Shown here: piece by piece, positions 1-11,553 of the stretch
How positions within the stretch are numbered: position 1 is the first letter of the stretch
How the letters are laid out: the number at the start of each line of letters is the position of its first letter
Assembly: GCF_022832375.1 (NCBI RefSeq)
Contig: NZ_JALHLG010000005.1
Location: 186,001-250,000 of the forward strand
Direction of reading: 5' to 3'
Length of the DNA: 64,000 bases
DNA from: Novosphingobium beihaiense
GTDB lineage: Bacteria > Pseudomonadota > Alphaproteobacteria > Sphingomonadales > Sphingomonadaceae
The notes under the pieces: model-generated
Told to the model about the DNA's origin: nothing
What the model saw: the letters and a program-made list of their open reading frames with translations, nothing else
Database searches by the model: none
Made by a program: the position numbers and the translations under genes

Positions 1-62
1 CCGGTATATGCTTAAGGCGGCCATTACATGATCGTCCTGCCCATGGCCAGCGGCTAGTCCCG

Positions 63-860
63 TTAAGAGTGATCGGAAAACCTTTTCCAGACATGGGGTA
101 TATCAACCGGATCGTGGGCAGTGACGACGGTCATATCGGGTGCCGCCCGGCGCAAGGCATTGATCGTCATCAACCACGCTTTCGTTTCAGTGCCGGAATC
201 GCCGCCGGCTTCGGCCACCCTGGCAGGCGGATGAAGCGTATTCAGGCTTTCGGGAGCGGCGGCGGCGGCTCCAGCGAAGAGGAATTCGCGCCCATTGCGC
301 AGGCGGGCGTAAAGCAGCTTGGCGTCCGGGGAGATGCCGGGAGCGGGAATGACCACGACGCCGGGGGCGAGGGCATAAGGTTCGCTTCCGCGCGGCATTG
401 GGATGGCGGTATGCAGGTTGCCGGACTGCAGCGGATCGCTGCTCAGGATCACCGTGTGGGCGGCATGGGCCCGCGCTTTGTTTACGCGGTTCTGCGCGGC
501 CGGGTCGAAGAGGCTAATGCCGTATTCGTGCACGGTTGCGGCGCTGACGCCCGCGTTGATGACGATGGGCTTGGCCCCGCGAACGGTCAGTTCGTAGGCC
601 TGTATGGTAACGGGAATGGGCCGCAGGCCCCAGCCGGCGACCAGTCTGTTGCGCATGATCCGGCATTGGCCCAGAAATTCGCTCCGCACCCGCACAGGGC
701 GGGGGCCAGGCAGACTGTCCGCCAGTTTGCGCAGGCCGGTGATCGATATCGGTTTGGCCTGCACGTCTGCGGCGGCCGGATCATCGATCATGTACCAGTA
801 ATAAGGGACGCTCGCGATCAGGAGGAAGGCAAGCAGCCAGTAGTTCAAACGGCGTGTCAA
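63..860 (-). CDS. Membrane-anchored degenerate metallo-beta-lactamase-fold protein
   Basis: Hypothetical protein of 265 residues with one N-terminal membrane segment (about residues 7-24). The rest follows the order of a metallo-beta-lactamase domain, but the metal ligands look lost. Where HxHxDH is expected it reads LSSDPLQSGN, the PGHTPG position reads PGISPD, and the Asp of FxGD is replaced in FAGAAA. Only a late AHDP resembles the final His. It probably lies outside the cytoplasmic membrane and is probably not a metal hydrolase (inference). The start is TTG, overlapping the murI stop as TTGA, so it is likely translated with murI. Bases 1-62 beyond its stop hold nothing I can call. Confidence 0.6.
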   Translation of the reverse strand: MTRRLNYWLLAFLLIASVPYYWYMIDDPAAADVQAKPISITGLRKLADSLPGPRPVRVRSEFLGQCRIMRNRLVAGWGLRPIPVTIQAYELTVRGAKPIVINAGVSAATVHEYGISLFDPAAQNRVNKARAHAAHTVILSSDPLQSGNLHTAIPMPRGSEPYALAPGVVVIPAPGISPDAKLLYARLRNGREFLFAGAAAAAPESLNTLHPPARVAEAGGDSGTETKAWLMTINALRRAAPDMTVVTAHDPVDIPHVWKRFSDHS

Positions 861-1699
861 AACCCTTCGACCCTCTCCAGCCCGTAACGCTTTAGCATGG
901 CGCCATAGCCGTCCGGCACGGCTGTGCGGCCAGTCACTAGCGCTCTATCAGGGGCTTGGCGAGCCCATTCCTGCCCCTCCGTGAGACGGGCGATCTGCCG
1001 GGCGATCCCTTGCGCGCCATGGACGAAGCGCACGCCCGGTCCGAAAGCCCGCGAAAGTTCGGCCTCCAGCAGCGGAAAGTGCGTGCAGGCGAGGACGACC
1101 GTGTCGATCCTTTCTCCCCCCGGCATGGCCCGCAACGCCTCGGCGGCGCCGGTGATTGCTGCGCAATCCACGGGTTCGCCGCGCAGCTTGGCCTCGGCGG
1201 CATCGACGAGGGCAGGGGCGGCGTGGCGCAGCAGCAGCTTGTCCGCCGCGAATTCATGTTCGAGCCGGTCGACATAGGCCTGGCGGATGGTCGCTTCGGT
1301 GCCCAGCAGGCCGATGACGCCGGTTTGCGTCATCGCCGCAGCGGGCTTGATCGCCGGAACCGTGCCGACGATCGGCACTTCCAGCACGTCCCGCACCATG
1401 CCGAGCGCGATGGTGGAGGCGGTGTTGCAGGCGATGCAGACAAGTCGCGGGTGGAATCGCTCGGTCATGCGGCCAAGCAATCCGGCAACGCGCGCCGCGA
1501 TCTGGGCTTCGGTTTTCGAGCCATAGGGCAGTCCGGCGGTATCGGCGGCATAGATCACCGGGGCGCCGGGCAGCAGCTTGCGCACTTCCTCCAGCACCGT
1601 CAGCCCGCCTACACCGGAATCGAACAGGAGAACCGGCGCGGCCGGACCGGCGTGGGGCGCCGGTGCCGGAGGCGGTGCGCTGAGCGTTTCGGATGTCAT
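857..1699 (-). CDS. murI: Glutamate racemase
   Basis: Interconverts L- and D-glutamate to supply D-Glu for peptidoglycan in the cytoplasm. The family signature FDSGVGGLTVL near the N-terminus, the catalytic cysteine in ACNTAS and the second in CTHFPLL are all present. With the start chosen here the protein is 280 residues, a normal length. The ATG at 1699 was preferred over the one at 1705 because AGGGA lies 6 nt upstream of it but abuts the earlier one. The Pro/Ala-rich first 18 residues are probably disordered. It is divergent from plsY and followed by an overlapping membrane-protein gene. Confidence 0.95.
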   Translation of the reverse strand: MTSETLSAPPPAPAPHAGPAAPVLLFDSGVGGLTVLEEVRKLLPGAPVIYAADTAGLPYGSKTEAQIAARVAGLLGRMTERFHPRLVCIACNTASTIALGMVRDVLEVPIVGTVPAIKPAAAMTQTGVIGLLGTEATIRQAYVDRLEHEFAADKLLLRHAAPALVDAAEAKLRGEPVDCAAITGAAEALRAMPGGERIDTVVLACTHFPLLEAELSRAFGPGVRFVHGAQGIARQIARLTEGQEWARQAPDRALVTGRTAVPDGYGAMLKRYGLERVEGF

Positions 1700-1809
1700 T
1701 GTCATTCCCTGAATCTTGCCGTCTGTTAACCGCGAGGATGGGGAAAGAGCAACGGACAATACTGCAAGCCGGGTTCTGCTTGGCGCGACAAGCGGCTAAG
1801 GCAGCGGCC

Positions 1810-2397
1810 ATGAACTGGATTCTCCCTTTGGCGCTGGGCTATGCGCTTGGATCGGTGCCGTTCGGGCTCCTCATTACCCGGCTTGCGGGCGCGGGGGACT
1901 TGCGCAGCATCGGATCGGGCAATATCGGCGCGACCAATGTGCTGCGCACCGGGCGCAAGGGGCTGGCGGCCACTACGCTGCTGCTCGATTTGCTCAAGGG
2001 TCTCGCCGCGGTGCTGATCGCCGCGCATTTCTGGCCCGTTGCAGCCGGGCTTGGCGCGCTGGGCGCGTTCATCGGGCACTGTTTCCCGGTCTGGCTGAAG
2101 TTCCGGGGCGGCAAGGGCGTCGCCACGACGGCCGGGGTCGCCTTCGGTCTCGCCTGGCCGGTGGGGCTTGCTTATGCCGTGACGTGGATTGGCTTGCTCG
2201 CCACTGTGCGCATTTCCTCGGTCGCCGGGATGAGCGCGGCCGTGGTGGCGCCGCTCGTGGCACTGGCGCTGGGCCGGCAGGAGGCCGCGCTGGTGCTGGC
2301 GGTGATCGCGGCCGTTGTCCTGTTCCAGCACCGCGAGAACATCGCGCGCCTGCGGGCTGGCACCGAGCCGAAAGTCGGCGGCGGCAAGAAGGCATGA
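1810..2397 (+). CDS. plsY: Glycerol-3-phosphate acyltransferase PlsY
   Basis: Membrane acyltransferase that moves the acyl group from acyl-phosphate to glycerol-3-phosphate, the first step of phospholipid synthesis. The 195-residue protein shows the family loops GSVPFG (about residues 13-18), SGNIGATNVLR and FRGGKGVATT, with several hydrophobic segments between them. The ATG at 1810 is chosen because homologues begin directly with the first membrane helix; upstream in-frame codons overlap the murI leader. dprA starts 11 nt after the stop, suggesting cotranscription. Confidence 0.95.
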   Translation: MNWILPLALGYALGSVPFGLLITRLAGAGDLRSIGSGNIGATNVLRTGRKGLAATTLLLDLLKGLAAVLIAAHFWPVAAGLGALGAFIGHCFPVWLKFRGGKGVATTAGVAFGLAWPVGLAYAVTWIGLLATVRISSVAGMSAAVVAPLVALALGRQEAALVLAVIAAVVLFQHRENIARLRAGTEPKVGGGKKA

Positions 2398-2407
2398 GCA
2401 AGAAAAT

Positions 2408-3517
2408 ATGAGCATGGGGGCGGCACTGTCTCAGGACGAAGCTTTCGCCCGTATCCGCTTGCTGCGTTCGCCCAACATCGGGCCGGTGACATATGCGCAG
2501 CTTCTGGCCCGTTTCGGCCAAGCGCAGGCCGCAATAGAGGCGCTGCCGGATCTGGCGGGCCGGGCGGGCAAGCCCTACTCCGCCGCCCCGCCGGAGCGTA
2601 TCCATGAAGAGATCGCTGCCGTGCGTAAGGCCGGGGCGCGCTATCTCTTTCACGATTCTGCGGGATATCCGCCTTTGCTCGCCGCGATCGAGGGGGCGCC
2701 GCCGGTCTTGACAGTGCGGGGGGACGCAGGGCTCTCCTTCCGGCCTTGCGTGGCGGTGGTGGGGGCGCGCAATGCCTCTGCCGGGGCCGTCAAGCTGGCG
2801 CGCGATTTTGCCCATGGCCTGGCCGAAGCCGGTTTCACGATCGTCTCCGGGCTGGCGCGCGGGATCGACGGCGCCGGGCATGAGGGCGCGCTGGCAGCGG
2901 GAGAGGGCGGTTCGACCATCGGCGTGATCGCCAGCGGGATCGGCATCGCCTACCCGCCGCAGCATGCAGCTTTGCAGGAACGCATCGCGCAGGAAGGCTT
3001 GCTGATCGCCGAGCAGCCGCCCGGCACCGAGCCGCTGGCGCGCCATTTCCCCACACGCAACCGCATCATCGCAGGGCTGGCAGCGGGAACGCTGGTGGTG
3101 GAGGCGGCGCCGAAATCCGGCTCGCTCATAACCGCACGGCTGGCAGGCGAGATGGGGCGCGAGGTCATGGCCATTCCCGGCTCGCCGCTCGATGCCCGCT
3201 CGCACGGCTGCAACCAGCTCATCCGCGACGGCGCGGTGCTGGTGCAATCGGTAGAGGATGTGATCGAACTGCTGACCGGCTTTGACGGCGCACCGCGTTC
3301 GATGTTTCGCGATGCGGCGCCGGCATGGGCGGCGCCTGATCCGGTAGCTGACGAGCCCGCTGAAATTGCCGGTCTTCTTACCGCTGCGCCGGTCGGAGTC
3401 GATGAACTGATCCGGCAGTCGGGAACAAGTGCAGCAGCGGTACAACTGGCACTGCTGGAGCTGGAAATCGCGGGTCGGCTGGTCCGCCACGCCGGAGGCA
3501 GAGTAAGCATAGCATGA
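2408..3517 (+). CDS. dprA: DNA-processing protein DprA
   Basis: Loads RecA on incoming single-stranded DNA during transformation and is widespread in non-competent species too. The 369-residue protein has an N-terminal SAM-like helical region, the central Rossmann-type DprA domain (VVGARNASAGAVKLA, SGLARGIDGAGHEGAL, FPTRNRIIAGL, PKSGSLITARLA) and a C-terminal winged-helix (GVDELIRQSG onwards). The start is ATG 2408; a second ATG lies two codons on. Its stop overlaps the next gene (ATGA). It follows plsY closely, an arrangement common in bacteria. Confidence 0.95.
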   Translation: MSMGAALSQDEAFARIRLLRSPNIGPVTYAQLLARFGQAQAAIEALPDLAGRAGKPYSAAPPERIHEEIAAVRKAGARYLFHDSAGYPPLLAAIEGAPPVLTVRGDAGLSFRPCVAVVGARNASAGAVKLARDFAHGLAEAGFTIVSGLARGIDGAGHEGALAAGEGGSTIGVIASGIGIAYPPQHAALQERIAQEGLLIAEQPPGTEPLARHFPTRNRIIAGLAAGTLVVEAAPKSGSLITARLAGEMGREVMAIPGSPLDARSHGCNQLIRDGAVLVQSVEDVIELLTGFDGAPRSMFRDAAPAWAAPDPVADEPAEIAGLLTAAPVGVDELIRQSGTSAAAVQLALLELEIAGRLVRHAGGRVSIA

Positions 3518-3933
3518 TGGAACAGGCCGAATTGCAGGAGGCTTCGGGGGATGGGGCTGTTCAAACGCCGTTGCAGGTGGTGCTTCGTCTGGAAGGAGCC
3601 GCCATCATGGTATTGTCGCTCCTCTTGTATCATCAGCTTCAGGCAAGCTGGTGGCTGTTCGCGTTATTGTTCCTGGTGCCTGACCTGTCGTTTCTGGGCT
3701 ATCTCGCCAATGCAAGGATCGGTGCGCTTGCCTACAATTGCGCTCACAGCCTGGTAGGGCCGGTGTCGCTTGCAGTGCTGTCGCAATGGACAGGGAATCA
3801 CGAACTGATGCCTTTCGCGGTGATCTGGACCGCGCATGTGGGATTTGACCGCATGCTTGGCTATGGGCTCAAATACGGCAGGGGATTTGGATATACCCAC
3901 CTTGGCCGGATCGGTCCTGCGGCACGGGTGTGA
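3514..3933 (+). CDS. DUF4260 family membrane protein
   Basis: A 139-residue protein with about four hydrophobic segments. The C-terminal signature HVGFDRMLGYGLKYGRGFGYTH (split here as HVGFDRMLGYGLKY and FGYTHLG) is characteristic of DUF4260. The biochemical function of the family is unknown. It starts at ATG 3514, overlapping the dprA stop by 4 nt, or at the adjacent ATG 3517. Translational coupling to dprA is likely. Confidence 0.8.
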   Translation: MMEQAELQEASGDGAVQTPLQVVLRLEGAAIMVLSLLLYHQLQASWWLFALLFLVPDLSFLGYLANARIGALAYNCAHSLVGPVSLAVLSQWTGNHELMPFAVIWTAHVGFDRMLGYGLKYGRGFGYTHLGRIGPAARV

Positions 3934-4031
3934 TGGACGCCCGCCGTTGCCGGAACACAAAACCGTCGGCGGCTTGCCGGGCAGGTGGAAGGGTGCGCAT
4001 TGTACACGCGCTGGATATTCAGGGGTAAGAT

Positions 4032-4685
4032 ATGGAAATGGCATCGAAGGTTGAAGTCGGCCCGCTGTTCGAGGCGCTCTTTGCGCTGATGCGGCGCTAT
4101 GTACAGGTGCTGTTGCTGGCCACTTTCAGCCTGGCTGCGCTGGATACCGCGTTGGTGATAGGGCTTGGCGAAAAGGCCCAGTTTCTGGGAAACATTGTCT
4201 CGATCGGTGTCGTTTTCGCGGTGCTGCGCCATCTGCTGCGCCGCGAAGGCATGGTGGAGGATGAAGGCGGTTTTGGATCCTACTTTGTGGCCCAGCTGCT
4301 TTCCGGGCTGGGCGTGATCGTGGGGTTCGTTCTGCTGATCGTGCCGGGGCTCTACCTTCTGGCGCGATGGTCGGTGGCGCCGTCATTGGTTGTTGGGCGC
4401 GGACTTCGCGCCTCGGATGCACTGGGTGCCAGTTGGGATGCGACCCGGAATTGTGCCTGGACGCTGACGATCGTGTACCTGATCTCCATTGTGGTTATGC
4501 TGGGGGGCATCTTCGGCACCGGTGTGGCCGTCGGTGCAGCAGGAGGAACGGCAAATTCTTTCGGGCTCGTCGCGTTTACGCAGATTGCCGGTGATTTCTT
4601 TGCCGTTGCCGGAGCCTATCTGAACGTGACGATCTATGCGCATGTGATCGGCAATCGTGGAGAACTGCAGGATGTCTTCGTTTGA
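4032..4685 (+). CDS. Multi-pass membrane protein, YciC/GDPD-membrane-domain-like
   Basis: A 217-residue protein with five to six hydrophobic segments. The pattern LLIVPGLYLLARWSVAPSLV followed by RASDALGASWDATR resembles the membrane domain shared by YciC-like proteins and the N-terminal part of some glycerophosphodiester phosphodiesterases; I see no catalytic domain. AGGGG lies 6 nt before the ATG at 4032. It stands alone between the DUF4260 gene and topA. Function unknown; membrane organisation is only a guess. Confidence 0.6.
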   Translation: MEMASKVEVGPLFEALFALMRRYVQVLLLATFSLAALDTALVIGLGEKAQFLGNIVSIGVVFAVLRHLLRREGMVEDEGGFGSYFVAQLLSGLGVIVGFVLLIVPGLYLLARWSVAPSLVVGRGLRASDALGASWDATRNCAWTLTIVYLISIVVMLGGIFGTGVAVGAAGGTANSFGLVAFTQIAGDFFAVAGAYLNVTIYAHVIGNRGELQDVFV

Positions 4686-4695
4686 TCGAAGCCTC

Positions 4696-4760
4696 TTGAC
4701 GTCTGTCACGATTGCTTTCCACCCTGCACGTGTATGTATGCGCGTGCACGTGCACGCGTA
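4696..4760 (+). promoter_or_regulatory. topA upstream region with alternating pyrimidine-purine tract
   Basis: The 97-bp gap before topA holds a TTGACG hexamer at 4696-4701, but I find no well-spaced -10 for it. At 4725-4760 there are 36 nt of unbroken pyrimidine-purine alternation. Inside the tract, 4741-4758 is a perfect 18-bp palindrome, CGCGTGCACGTGCACGCG. The tract ends 22 nt before the topA start codon. Such sequences can adopt Z-DNA or a cruciform under negative supercoiling (established knowledge); a role in topA control is inference. Confidence 0.55.
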
Positions 4761-4782
4761 AGGGAATACTTCGGAACACCAA

Positions 4783-7379
<2,597 letters not shown>

Positions 7380-7383
<4 letters not shown>

Positions 7384-7559
7384 GCAACGCTGCCGCCAAA
7401 CACAAGCAGCCCTGGAAGCCGCAGGAATTGCAGAAACTCCAGACCCTTGCCGGAAAGGGCAAGGGGCTGAAGGAAATCGCCAAGGCTTTGAACCGCACCG
7501 AGGAATCGACCAAGGATGCCGCGCGCCAGCACGGCTTCACGATCGCCAAGGCGCGCTGA
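7380..7559 (+). CDS. Small basic helix-turn-helix-like protein
   Basis: A 59-residue basic protein that begins at the ATG overlapping the topA stop (ATGA), so it is probably translated with topA. The middle part (WKPQELQKLQTLAGKG, then LKEIAKALNRTEESTKDAAR) looks like two or three helices of a homeodomain/SANT or sigma-like helix-turn-helix. I do not recognise a named family. The coupling to topA and the basic charge suggest a nucleoid or regulatory role, which is inference. Confidence 0.65.
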
Positions 7560-7562
7560 GGA

Positions 7563-9089
7563 TCAGTTCCGCAGCCGGTAGAGTTCGAACTTTCGCGTGC
7601 CGAGTGTAATTTCGCGGTAGCGCCGGTAGTCCCGCGCCAGAATGCGGCGCATCAGGGCGCGGGTCTGGAGGTTGGGCAGGTTCGATGTGCCGTGCCGGGC
7701 CATAACCACCACGCCGGGCCTTGAGGCCATGAGGCGGCGCACTTCCGCGACCGGATCGACGCCGAGCGCCCGGCCTTCCTTCATCGCGTCGAGATGGGAG
7801 GGATAGGCGAAGCGGGTGGGGATGCAGGCATGGGTAGTGCGGTAAAGCGCGCTGTCGCCTTCGTAGACGTAGAGGCAGCGGCCGTGCAGTTCGCGGGCGA
7901 TCAGTGCGGTGGCCTGCCGGAATTCCGCCGCCGTTCCGCGCTCATGGACCTGAAAGGCCGGAGCCGCCACAGCGCCGAGCGTGCCGAAGCCGAGCAACAG
8001 ACGCCCGTACCAGTGCCCCTTGGGGCCGGTCCATGCCAGCACTGGCGCGGCGAGGATCGAGAGCGGCACCAGCACCGGACCCAGATAGTGATCGAACCAC
8101 GGCGGCACGGCCAGAAATCCGGCCACCGCGAACAGCGCCCAGATCCGCAGCGGCGGCAAGGCTGCCGGGGCCGTGCCGCTCTTCAGATCGAGCCGCCGGG
8201 GGGCGAGCAGGACGGCCAGCGCAAAGGGCGTCATCGCCAGCGTTTCCTTGGCCAATTGCGCCAGCGCGTCGGCCCAGTCGGTGCGCCGGCCGAAGATCGA
8301 GAGGAAATTGGCCTGTACGAAAGCCTCGCCGTGGCCAGCGAGGGCATAGCCCGCCAGCACGGCGGCGGTCGGGGCCAGCGCTACGGCAATCCACAGCGCG
8401 CCGATGCCTGCCAGCCGTGCCGGTTTCCAGCCGTCCCGGCGGGCGCGGGCCAGCAGCATCAGGCCAAGTCCCACGCCTTCGAATACCGCCGTGTACTTGA
8501 TCTGGAGCGCGAGACCGATCAGCGCCATGGCCGCGCAACCCGCCCGCACAAGGCCTGCATCCCGCGGCCGCAAGCTCGCCCGCACGACGATCAGCGCGGC
8601 GAGCGCCACCGGCAGGTTGTAGAACACCGGCGACTGGCCAAGCGCAACGTTGAACACCGGCTGATACAGCAGATAGGCGAGCCCTGCGAACTGCGCGCCG
8701 CGCTCGGGCGCGATCATTCGGGCCATGCGGGCAATCACCAGCGCAGTCGCCACCGAAAAGACGATGCCGAGCACCTGATATGTCAGCACGGGATCGGACG
8801 GCAGCAGGAACACGCTGCGGTAGATCAGGAACAGGCCGTAGGGTTTGCGGTCCCACAGATCGACATAGGGCAGGGCGCCCTCGGCCATACGCTGGCCGGC
8901 CAGCAGATAGAACTGCTCGTCGCTCTGGAACGCGGGCTTGCCGATCATGACCAGCCGCACCAGCAGGGCCAGCGCGAAATAGCCCGCCGGCAGGTATAGC
9001 GACGGCTGGCGGTGTAACCGCACCACGCCGCCTCGCCACGCCGAACGGCGCGGAATCCGGGCGATCAGTCGCCCTGTCGCAGCAATCAT
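7563..9089 (-). CDS. Membrane glycosyltransferase of the GT39/ArnT-like superfamily
   Basis: Integral membrane protein of about 508 residues with some ten hydrophobic segments. The first periplasmic loop reads KPAFQSDEQFYLLAG, followed by GALPYVDLWDRKPYG, which matches the acidic catalytic loop of polyprenyl-phosphate-dependent glycosyltransferases (PMT/ArnT type). The C-terminal 110 residues are soluble. It probably transfers a sugar from a lipid carrier on the periplasmic side; acceptor unknown. The start at 9089 is tentative, since only a weak GGGAA lies upstream. It is convergent with the topA cluster and divergent from def. Confidence 0.7.
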   Translation of the reverse strand: MIAATGRLIARIPRRSAWRGGVVRLHRQPSLYLPAGYFALALLVRLVMIGKPAFQSDEQFYLLAGQRMAEGALPYVDLWDRKPYGLFLIYRSVFLLPSDPVLTYQVLGIVFSVATALVIARMARMIAPERGAQFAGLAYLLYQPVFNVALGQSPVFYNLPVALAALIVVRASLRPRDAGLVRAGCAAMALIGLALQIKYTAVFEGVGLGLMLLARARRDGWKPARLAGIGALWIAVALAPTAAVLAGYALAGHGEAFVQANFLSIFGRRTDWADALAQLAKETLAMTPFALAVLLAPRRLDLKSGTAPAALPPLRIWALFAVAGFLAVPPWFDHYLGPVLVPLSILAAPVLAWTGPKGHWYGRLLLGFGTLGAVAAPAFQVHERGTAAEFRQATALIARELHGRCLYVYEGDSALYRTTHACIPTRFAYPSHLDAMKEGRALGVDPVAEVRRLMASRPGVVVMARHGTSNLPNLQTRALMRRILARDYRRYREITLGTRKFELYRLRN

Positions 9090-9312
9090 CGAATTGTCAG
9101 TTCCCCAAGTGTCCCATGCAACGCTTCCCGCCCGGAAGTGATGTTGCAAGTTTGCTGTATGGCTTGATTGTTACAGTGAATCGGCATTCGTCACGGCAAG
9201 GACGCCGCAAGGTCTTGAATTCCACAGTCCTGCTATCGCTTCGGATGCAAAACGCCGCGGTTTGGTGCGAGATGCGCTTGCGCGGGCGCGGGCCGATGCT
9301 TATCTGGACGCT

Positions 9313-9885
9313 ATGGCTATCCGCGAAATCCTTGAAGTTCCCGATCCGCGCCTGAAGCAGATCTCCGCGCCCGTCGAAGTGTTCGACGCAGAATTGAAGA
9401 CGCTCGTCGAAGACATGTTCGAGACGATGTACGAAGCGCCGGGCATCGGCCTTGCCGCCATTCAGGTGGGCGTGCCGCTGCGCGTGCTGGTGATCGATCT
9501 CCAGCCGGAAGATCCGGATGCCGAGCCGGAGGTTTGCACTGCGCACGGCGGGCATCACCACACGCACCAGCCCACGCTGAAGGAACCGCGGGTTTTCATC
9601 AATCCCGAGATTCTCGATCCTTCCGAAGACCTTTCGGTCTATCAGGAAGGCTGCCTTTCGGTGCCCGAGATCTATGCCGACGTTGAACGCCCCGCCCGCA
9701 TCCGCGCGCGCTGGCACGATGTTGAGGGCAACCAGTTCGAAGAGGAGATAGAGGGCCTGCTGGCCACCTGTCTCCAGCACGAGATGGATCACCTCGAAGG
9801 CATCCTGTTCATCGATCACCTCTCGCGCCTGAAGCGCCAGATGGCGCTCAAGAAGCTGGACAAGCTGCGCAAGGCGGCTGCCTGA
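9313..9885 (+). CDS. def: Peptide deformylase
   Basis: Removes the N-formyl group from nascent proteins. All three family motifs are present in the 190-residue protein: [10 protein letters not shown] (residues 44-53), EGCLS with metal ligand C114, and QHEMDH with H156 and H160. Between strands, residues 75-86 form a His-rich insert ([12 protein letters not shown]) that the minimal enzyme does not need. ATG 9313 is chosen because [12 protein letters not shown] is the usual N-terminus. fmt is not adjacent; rmuC follows after 60 nt. Confidence 0.96.
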   Translation: MAIREILEVPDPRLKQISAPVEVFDAELKTLVEDMFETMYEAPGIGLAAIQVGVPLRVLVIDLQPEDPDAEPEVCTAHGGHHHTHQPTLKEPRVFINPEILDPSEDLSVYQEGCLSVPEIYADVERPARIRARWHDVEGNQFEEEIEGLLATCLQHEMDHLEGILFIDHLSRLKRQMALKKLDKLRKAAA

Positions 9886-9945
9886 GCCGGGGATAAACTC
9901 CACAAGAGGCTGGTGTTCCTGAAACGTTCCGGTTAAGGTGCCGGG

Positions 9946-11532
9946 ATGGAAATCGCTGTATCCGCTATTCTCGCGCTTGTTATCGGTCTGGTTCTGGGCT
10001 GGTTCTTCGGATCGCGCCCGGCGGCGCAGTGGCGCCAGCAGGCCGAAACGCGCGAGCGGGAAGCACGCGAACAGGCGGATACGCGCGATAGCGAGTTGCG
10101 CGAGCTTGATGCCAGGTACCTGCGGACGTTCGCCGATCTGGAAGCAGCGCGCGAACGCGCCAGCCGCGCCGATGCGCTGGCGGCCTCTCTGGACGAGGCA
10201 CGGCGGGAGCATGCGGCAGAGCTGGACCGGCTGCGGGTGGCCTCGGCGCAGGCCACCGAAACGCTGCGGAGCGAATTGACGCAAGTGCTGGAGCGCACGC
10301 GCAGCGAGCATGCCCAGCTTGTCGATACCCTGCGGCGAGAGCAGCGCGAACTGGCTTCCGAGCTGGCCACGCTGCGCGAGAAATCCGCGAATTTCGAGGA
10401 GCAGAAGCGGCTGCTGATCCAGGCGCAGGAGGCGCTGCGCAAGGAGTTCGAGAATGCCGGGGCCAAAGTGCTCGAAGGCGCGCAGGAGGCTTTCCTGCGC
10501 CGCGCGGGCGCGCGGTTCGAGGAAAGCGAGAAGGCGAATGCCGAGCGCATCACGCGCCTGCTTCAGCCGGTGGGCGAGCGGCTCAAGAGTTACGAGGAGC
10601 AGGTCAGCGCGCTGGAGGCCAAGCGGGTCGATTCGTTCGGCCAGCTCACCGGCCTGATCCAGTCTATGCGCGAGGGGCAGGAGAAAGTGCGCGAGGAAGC
10701 CGCGCGGCTCGGCAATTCGCTGCGCAATGCCCCCAAGGCGCGCGGGCGCTGGGGCGAGCAGCAGCTTCGCAATGTGCTGGAACAGTGCGGGCTCTCCGAA
10801 CATACCGATTTCGTCACCGAGCATTCGATCGATACCGAGGACGGCCGCCTGCGTCCCGATGCCGTGGTGAACATTCCCGGCCAGAAGAAGCTGGTGATCG
10901 ACGCCAAAGTCTCGCTCAATGCCTATCAGGAAGCGTTCGAGGCGCAGGATGAGGCGACGCGCGAAGCGGCGCTGCGCCAGCATGTCGCCTCGATGCGCAA
11001 CCATGTGCAGACGCTCGGCGCCAAGAGCTACCAGAGCCAGTTTGAGGATGCGCCCGACTATGTGGTGATGTTCGTGCCGGGCGAGCACTTCGTGGCCGCC
11101 GCGCTGGAGCAGGACCCCGAGCTGTGGGACTTCGCCTTCCGCAACCGCGTGCTGCTGGCGACGCCGACCAACCTCGTTGCCATTGCCCGCACCGTGGCCC
11201 AGGTCTGGCGTCAGGACGGGCTGGCCCGCGAAGCGCGCGAGATTGGCCGGATGGGCGGCGAACTTTACGATCGCCTTGCGGTGGCTGCAGAACACATGAA
11301 GCGCGTGGGCGCGGGGCTGGAATCGGCGGTGAACAATTACAACAAGTTCGTCGGCAGCTTCGAGCGCAATGTCCTCAGCTCCGGCCGCCGCCTGAAGGAC
11401 AAGCACATCGAGATCGGCAAGCGCGAGATCGAGGATGTTCCCGCGGTCGAGTCCACGCCGCGTTACGGGGCAGACGCGTTGCCCGGGCCAGAGAGCGAGG
11501 ATGGAGCGGCGGAGGCCGAAGCAGCCGAATAG
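9946..11532 (+). CDS. rmuC: DNA recombination protein RmuC
   Basis: The 528-residue protein has an N-terminal membrane helix (residues 4-22), a long coiled coil rich in Arg, Glu and Ala (about 25-200), and the RmuC PD-(D/E)XK-like nuclease domain (about 240-470) with RGRWGEQQLRNVLEQCG, RPDAVVNIPG, KLVIDAKVSL and ATPTNLVAIART. It limits recombination at inverted repeats. That job fits a chromosome carrying as many palindromic repeats as this one (inference). The acidic C-terminal tail is variable. Confidence 0.94.
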   Translation: MEIAVSAILALVIGLVLGWFFGSRPAAQWRQQAETREREAREQADTRDSELRELDARYLRTFADLEAARERASRADALAASLDEARREHAAELDRLRVASAQATETLRSELTQVLERTRSEHAQLVDTLRREQRELASELATLREKSANFEEQKRLLIQAQEALRKEFENAGAKVLEGAQEAFLRRAGARFEESEKANAERITRLLQPVGERLKSYEEQVSALEAKRVDSFGQLTGLIQSMREGQEKVREEAARLGNSLRNAPKARGRWGEQQLRNVLEQCGLSEHTDFVTEHSIDTEDGRLRPDAVVNIPGQKKLVIDAKVSLNAYQEAFEAQDEATREAALRQHVASMRNHVQTLGAKSYQSQFEDAPDYVVMFVPGEHFVAAALEQDPELWDFAFRNRVLLATPTNLVAIARTVAQVWRQDGLAREAREIGRMGGELYDRLAVAAEHMKRVGAGLESAVNNYNKFVGSFERNVLSSGRRLKDKHIEIGKREIEDVPAVESTPRYGADALPGPESEDGAAEAEAAE

Positions 11533-11553
11533 ACGCGAGCCTCGTCCGCCGCC

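Noticed and set aside
1..62. Short frame ending in TAG at the left edge
   Set aside because: Only nine codons after a stop in the same frame; too short to support as a gene fragment.
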